Part shown: positions 31,801 to 34,613 of the stretch, in pieces
How the letters are laid out: the number at the start of each line of letters is the position of its first letter
Position numbering within the stretch: position 1 is the first letter of the stretch
Assembly: GCA_038209195.1 (NCBI GenBank)
Contig: JBBQXY010000046.1
Location: 1 to 34,613, forward strand
Origin: JBBQXY01 sp038209195
Lineage (GTDB): Bacteria > Chloroflexota > Ktedonobacteria > Ktedonobacterales > Ktedonobacteraceae
DNA length: 34,613 bases
Direction: 5' to 3'
Position numbers and translations under genes: made by a program
The notes under the pieces: model-generated
Databases searched by the model: none
What the model saw: the letters and a program-made list of their open reading frames with translations, nothing else
What the model was told of the DNA's origin: nothing

Positions 31801-31952
31801 AGATCACGGCTCGCATTGGTTCGGTCTACATCAGCAAAGTATGCTACCTCTTCAGCACTGAAGCCCGCATGACGCCGCAAAGCACTACTTTGTGCAGGAC
31901 GCTGTGTACACAATGATCGTAACACTTCCAGAATGCGATCTTTGCGGAGCAA
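28812..31952 (-). CDS. LevR/CelR-type sigma-54-dependent PTS regulator
   Basis: 1046 residues from the TTG at 31952, with GGAAGGAG 7 nt upstream. Domains in order: an N-terminal helix-turn-helix (about 1-70); a Gln/Asp/Arg/Leu repeat linker (96-114); an AAA+ sigma-54 activator domain (about 150-400) with Walker A GPSGVGKT at 185-192, sigma-54 loop GAYTGA at 239-244 and Walker B ILFLDE near 259-264. A PRD with candidate His545 follows, then a second low-complexity linker (about 551-567). An EIIA-Man-like domain has His636 (AAHGRG), an EIIB-like domain has Cys792 (VCLTGFGSAT), and a second PRD has candidate His948 and His972. This is the full architecture of LevR/CelR activators, which respond to PTS phosphorylation and activate sigma-54 promoters. 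The only such promoter I found is in front of the EIIB-EIIC genes 0.9 kb away. It lies downstream of an alpha/beta hydrolase but has its own promoter. Confidence 0.93.
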   Translation of the reverse strand: MLRKDRILEVLRSLCTQRPAQSSALRRHAGFSAEEVAYFADVDRTNASRDLNLLFQEGKIERIPGRPVLFVVKTSALEPLRESNGNLHNVSQGLGQDRQDRLDREDRQDRLDRQGSASSLQATIPLQVTLEPGKPPAVAASVYVGAVVTSFETLIGGGEGLKVAVQQAKAAMLYPPRGLHTLLCGPSGVGKTTFARLMHSFALELYALPSDAPFISFNCADYAGNPQLLMAHLFGVVRGAYTGADRDREGLVEQANRGILFLDEVHRLPPEGQEMLFYLMDRERFRRLGEVKERHSSLLLLAATTEDPNTALLPTFRRRIPMTITLPGLPERTIMERYELLRAFFTTECSSIGAHIHVSPQALRALMLYECPGNVGQLRTDVQLTCARAYLEFRTNNLTELNVHMGILPDHVRRGLLRTAELNRALEQVSHLLDATHIFTPTGLSLDSLPDSAQDLYDNISDELSLLRGSGLEENEINRLLHLNIQHYFQRFAHEVAQEKPGTEGTASLLVDEHIVVASRRIVQYAEEQLARTFPEKLSLVLAMHLASTMEHMKHGKQGQKGQQGQKTVAPLHLQSVRQTYPIEYEVARIALLQLRSMLDAALPESEVDVLTVLFANADALLDSEQSTVGIVVAAHGRGIAPGLAELANTLVGVNSVRWVELTLEQSPEELLGQVEQWVRVADQGSGVLLLVDFASLLSIGELVMRQTGVQVRAVSGVSAPLVVEAVRRAQSSKHMSVEQLAASLTLVRPVQEAGKIGNLPIIQEDMFTNGARTSDTNFAASQVARVILSVCLTGFGSATKIAELIEEHLPGLRQQKVEIICMDINLSGKTEADVQRLVGHRQVVAIVGTINPHLEYYPFIPLTDFLFGDGIARLRTLLGSTLIDPALLQPSAVEVETLVAPDYPDSPGQERTPILTQRSELVREISHTLSQRLLFLNPARAIPLIDHMIELIEAEVGETFAIEVLAGLMLHLACILERGIQHKGMLVSEMVRTQVEQLFPRELSICRRALHILSTQVARPLPDEEAYNIVGILRQVDIFITSTLL
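30252..30302 (-). repeat. Gly/Gln/Lys low-complexity linker in the PTS regulator
   Basis: Residues about 551-567 (EHMKHGKQGQKGQQGQK) are encoded by a pyrimidine-rich stretch on the plus strand with repeated CTGTTG/CTGTCC-like units. It separates the first PRD from the EIIA-like part, and is the second repetitive insertion in the protein. Confidence 0.6.
31611..31664 (-). repeat. 27-bp minisatellite coding a DRQDRLDRE linker
   Basis: Two imperfect 27-bp units (9 residues each, DRQDRLDRE then DRQDRLDRQ) encode residues 97-114 of the regulator. The 17-nt segment CTATCAAGTCTGTCTTG recurs exactly at a 27-bp interval. Changes in copy number would keep the reading frame. Confidence 0.75.
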
Positions 31953-31998
31953 TCATTGACTCCTTCCAGGCAAACTACCACAAAGTCTCCTGAATGTC

Positions 31999-32027
31999 AG
32001 TGTAGCATACTCAAGCATTGGAGACAA
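31999..32027 (-). promoter_or_regulatory. Promoter for the PTS regulator gene
   Basis: TTGTCT (32027-32022), 17 bp and TACACT (32004-31999) on the minus strand would start transcription near 31993, about 40 nt before the TTG start. It is a sigma-70-type site, consistent with regulators of sigma-54 systems being made constitutively. Confidence 0.6.
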
Positions 32028-32086
32028 GAGAAACGAAAATTATGAGTTATTGCCGGATACTTCATCGCCATCAATCTGACAAGAAC

Positions 32087-32875
32087 TCAGATGTCCTTTT
32101 CGGCTAACCAAGCGAGCATACGGTCAGCTACAGCCTGCCACCCATCCTCGAGCATCATATCATGAGCCATATTCGGAAAAATCTCCGCTTGTGTATGATA
32201 AGCACGCGCAGTAGCCTGGACTTCCTGTGGGGTAAAGATGTTATCCCTTCCTCCACCCATAACAAGCAGGGGAGTCTTCACACGAAGAGGTCGAGGAAGG
32301 CTTAACACGATCATGTCAATAAACGCTCGATAGGATTCATTTTGTATGAGAGCAAAATATCCATCTACTTGCTCCTTCGACATTGTGTTCGAAAAGAAAG
32401 CTTCTTGTGTCAGTTCCCGTGTGCCGATGATGGGGTAGAGCTTTAAGGTAAGGTTCGCTTTGAGGAAAGGCAGGGGATGACGACGAGCAATACTTAACGT
32501 GGTACGCAAGACGCCAGAAGGCGGCACTGATGCGAGTAAGATTGCCGCGGGAACCTGGCATAACTCCAGGTATTTCTGGACAACCAAGCCACCCATTGAA
32601 TGCCCAATCAGCACTGGAGGTCTCTCAAATTGGCTGACTTTTTCTGCCACATCGGCTACGTAATGCCTGATACCAGTCCAACGGAGTTGATCGCCACCTT
32701 CGCTCTTACCATGTCCTCGCAATCCAATGGCATGAGAGCGATAACCATGCTGCGCGAAATAGGGTAGAAAATGTTCTTGCCAACACCACGCTCCATGCCA
32801 GGCACCATGTACAAAGAGAAGTGGAGTTGGATGTGGACCGGCTTCAGGTTCGCTCGTGAGCATTTCCAGATTCAT
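32087..32875 (-). CDS. Alpha/beta hydrolase
   Basis: 262 residues from the ATG at 32875, with AAAGGATG upstream. The alpha/beta hydrolase fold shows LLFVHGAWHGAWCWQEHFLPYFA (oxyanion region), AIGLRGHGKSEG, then VLIGHSMGGLVVQKYLE with the nucleophile Ser93. LLVMGGGRDNIFTP carries Asp211 and NMAHDMMLEDGW carries His238. This is a complete catalytic triad, and the cytosolic protein has no signal peptide. The HGAWHGAWCW motif is common in esterases and lipases of the methyl-esterase/lysophospholipase group. The substrate cannot be told. It is 134 bp upstream of the PTS regulator on the same strand, but the latter has its own promoter. The 173-bp gap to the remnant gene at 33049 is divergent; I saw only a weak TATACT box in the minus direction. 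Confidence 0.9.
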   Translation of the reverse strand: MNLEMLTSEPEAGPHPTPLLFVHGAWHGAWCWQEHFLPYFAQHGYRSHAIGLRGHGKSEGGDQLRWTGIRHYVADVAEKVSQFERPPVLIGHSMGGLVVQKYLELCQVPAAILLASVPPSGVLRTTLSIARRHPLPFLKANLTLKLYPIIGTRELTQEAFFSNTMSKEQVDGYFALIQNESYRAFIDMIVLSLPRPLRVKTPLLVMGGGRDNIFTPQEVQATARAYHTQAEIFPNMAHDMMLEDGWQAVADRMLAWLAEKDI

Positions 32876-33048
32876 TGTTATTCATCCTTTCACTTTCGAG
32901 TTACGACGCGTGCTTAGCAGTATACCTTAGAATGGTAAGCCCCGTATAAGAAAATATCATAATGTACATCTAAAATTGCGCATCAGCTTGACGTAAACGT
33001 GATCCGTGTAGCGTAATATGGAATGAGCAACCTATATCCTCAATAACC

Positions 33049-33252
33049 ATGATTACAAAGAAAGCGAGTTCACCATCGATGGCATTACAATATGGCTTGA
33101 TTGTTCCGCAGGGTTGGCGTATGGACCTGGTTGGGATCAATGATCCTGTAGAGGCATATGAGACGATGACACGCGTGGCTCAGGAAGCCGAGCAGACAGG
33201 TTTCGACTCGCTCTGGCTTTTTGACCATTTTCATACGGTGCCATCTCAGTAG
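33049..33252 (+). pseudogene. Truncated F420-dependent (LLM) oxidoreductase, N-terminal remnant
   Basis: The 67-residue product contains LQYGLIVPQGWRMDLVGIN, a DPVEAYETMTRVAQEAE stretch and TGFDSLWLFDHFHTVPSQ. This is the first beta-strand to third strand of luciferase-like monooxygenases of the F420-dependent group, whose normal length is about 300 residues. It then stops at TAG, and what follows (33253 on) is the promoter and leader of the next gene, with no continuation of the family in any frame. The remainder has been lost by deletion rather than by a simple nonsense mutation. There is no good Shine-Dalgarno in front of the first ATG. It is not expected to be functional. Confidence 0.75.
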
Positions 33253-33273
33253 CCAGGATGACAGGAATTTTTC

Positions 33274-33302
33274 TTGAAATATCAGATGTGCTTTGCTATA
33301 CT
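33274..33302 (+). promoter_or_regulatory. Promoter for the glutamine-synthetase-like gene
   Basis: TTGAAA (33274-33279), 17 bp and TATACT (33297-33302) are close to consensus. Transcription would start near 33309, about 83 nt before the ATG at 33392. It begins only ~20 bp past the stop of the truncated oxidoreductase. Confidence 0.65.
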
Positions 33303-33391
33303 GAGCAGGATATATTTTCAAGATGAGCATATACATTCTTCGTCCTCGCCACCTTTCGTGGAAGAATATTTACAAAGGGGAGTATTTAGTT

Positions 33392-34613
33392 ATGAATCCT
33401 CAGGAAGTTGTACAGCAGGCACACGATGCCAAACTACGATTAGTGCGTTTTTTGTATTGCGATAATGGGGGCATTATCCGCGGTAAAGCCACCCATGCCT
33501 CAAAGTTAAGTACTCGCATGAATGAAGGTATTGGACAGACGCTGGCTATGCAGGCTTTTACCGGGGTTGAGTCACTTGCCGCAGTCGAAGGTATGGGACC
33601 CGTTGGAGAATTCCGTCTTATCCCCGATCCGCAGACGTATGTTATGTTGCCGTATGTACCCCACGCGGGCAGTATGATGTGCGATATGGTGCTCACCGAT
33701 GGGACTCCCTGGCAAGCGTGTCCACGCACATTCCTCAAACGTATGGTTGCACAGTTGGCGGAGCAAGGTATGCGTGCTGAGGCTGCCGTCGAACACGAAT
33801 TTTACCTGGCGCGTGAAGTAAACGACACATACGTCCCGGCCGATACTAGTCTCTGTTATAGTAGCCGAGGACTGGATGACGAGGCAGAGGTCATCGATGC
33901 TATTTTGGCGGCACTCGAGGCGGAAGGGGTTTCCATTGAACTGTTCCATACGGAATTGGGGCCAGCGCAGCAAGAGCTTACCATTCGTCACACGAATGTT
34001 CTTCGTGCGGCAGACAATGTTTGTCTTGTGCGCGAAACGGTTCGTGGTGTCACACGAGCATTCAATCTTCTCGCTACCTTCGCCCCTAAACCATTCCTCG
34101 ACCAGGCAGGAAGTGGTGCCCACATTCATTTGAGCCTGTGGGGAACTGGACAGGGTACACACAAAAATCTCTTCTACGATGCCAACGAGCGCGGAAATCT
34201 GAGTCAACTTGGCAAACACTTCATTGGCGGTGTTTTACGCCATATTCGCGGGCTTGTCGCTATTACCTGTGGCAGTCCCAATTCGTATCGCCGCTTACTC
34301 CCGCATTATTGGAGTTCAGCTTACGACACGTATGGTTTCGATAATCGCGAGGGTGCTATCCGAGTCCCTTCAGCATTTAGAGGACGGGAGGCAGATAGTA
34401 TGAATCTGGAGCTTAAATGTGCCGACCACAGTGGCAACCCTTATTTGTCGATGGGAGCATTGCTAGCAGCAGGTCTGGACGGCATCCAGAACGCTATTGA
34501 GCCAGGGGAAGCAGCAGAGATTGACCCAGGCAATTATAGCGATGAAGAGCGCGAGAATCGCGGTATCCATCGCTTGCCTACCTCGCTGGACGAAGCTCTT
34601 GATGCACTCGAGG
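33392..34613 (+). CDS. Glutamine synthetase family protein, 3' end outside window
   Basis: The frame starts at the ATG at 33392 (AAGGGGAG 9 nt upstream) and stays open to the right edge, giving 407 residues of an expected ~440. Motifs: VRFLYCDNGGIIRGKATHASKL (beta-grasp N-terminus), AAVEHEFYL (metal-binding Glu), ELGPAQQELTIRH (Glu-rich site), DQAGSGAHIHLSLWG (usually GNGSGMHxHxS), ITCGSPNSYRRLLPHYW (catalytic Arg region), NREGAIRVPSAF and the LELKCADHSGNPYLSMGALLAAGLDGI end. This matches the GS-I superfamily. The absence of the usual GS-I N-terminal features and the sequence character suggest an amide-forming ligase on another amine, such as a gamma-glutamylputrescine or gamma-glutamylamide synthetase, rather than housekeeping GlnA. 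The last tail and any adenylylation site lie outside the window. Confidence 0.88.
   Translation, partial: MNPQEVVQQAHDAKLRLVRFLYCDNGGIIRGKATHASKLSTRMNEGIGQTLAMQAFTGVESLAAVEGMGPVGEFRLIPDPQTYVMLPYVPHAGSMMCDMVLTDGTPWQACPRTFLKRMVAQLAEQGMRAEAAVEHEFYLAREVNDTYVPADTSLCYSSRGLDDEAEVIDAILAALEAEGVSIELFHTELGPAQQELTIRHTNVLRAADNVCLVRETVRGVTRAFNLLATFAPKPFLDQAGSGAHIHLSLWGTGQGTHKNLFYDANERGNLSQLGKHFIGGVLRHIRGLVAITCGSPNSYRRLLPHYWSSAYDTYGFDNREGAIRVPSAFRGREADSMNLELKCADHSGNPYLSMGALLAAGLDGIQNAIEPGEAAEIDPGNYSDEERENRGIHRLPTSLDEALDALE

Overview
The window most resembles a chromosomal segment of a free-living member of the Chloroflexota, probably a Ktedonobacteria-like soil heterotroph. This placement is inferred. It rests on the mix of secreted proteins with Thr-Pro-rich linkers, lipoproteins with clear lipoboxes, a Uma2-type protein, a roughly even base composition, and strong AGGAGG-type ribosome binding sites mixed with GTG and TTG starts. 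I see no rRNA, tRNA, CRISPR array, intact insertion sequence or prophage gene.

Left part (1-11.3 kb): a membrane protein cut by the left edge is followed by a minus-strand run of six overlapping or nearly abutting genes, 8312 down to 879. In transcription order these are two PQQ-type beta-propeller lipoproteins, an anchored phosphoesterase-like protein, a small FxLYD-like lipoprotein, an FtsX-like permease and its ABC ATPase. Divergent to it lies a second copy of the lipoprotein plus phosphoesterase pair (8536-11178), in which the phosphoesterase-like protein keeps its metal-ligand residues and gains a Thr-Pro linker and a C-terminal jelly-roll-like domain. I regard this cell-surface or secretion cassette as the least described system here.

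Middle (11.3-22.4 kb): housekeeping genes. A HAD-family dehalogenase-like hydrolase and a glucokinase form one operon, divergent from miaB. Then come a TPR protein with an acidic tail, a tiny basic protein, a PucR-type regulator coupled to an APC permease, a Sua5-type threonylcarbamoyl-AMP synthase, a secreted PHB-depolymerase-like esterase, a small membrane protein and a Nudix hydrolase. The intergenic spaces hold very long, nearly perfect hairpins. One of them lies between divergent genes, where it cannot be a terminator for either. There is also a cluster of three small hairpins resembling a REP-type element.

Right part (22.4-34.6 kb): sugar uptake. A XylFGH-like ABC transporter carries an operator-like dyad in front of its binding protein. 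A two-gene lactose/cellobiose-family PTS (EIIB, EIIC) is preceded on its own strand by a sequence matching the sigma-54 -24/-12 consensus. Beyond a Uma2 gene is a 1046-residue LevR/CelR-type sigma-54 activator with AAA+, PRD, EIIA-like and EIIB-like domains. Together these form a plausible self-contained sigma-54-controlled PTS circuit. The window ends with an alpha/beta hydrolase, a truncated F420-dependent (LLM) oxidoreductase remnant and a glutamine-synthetase-family gene cut by the right edge.
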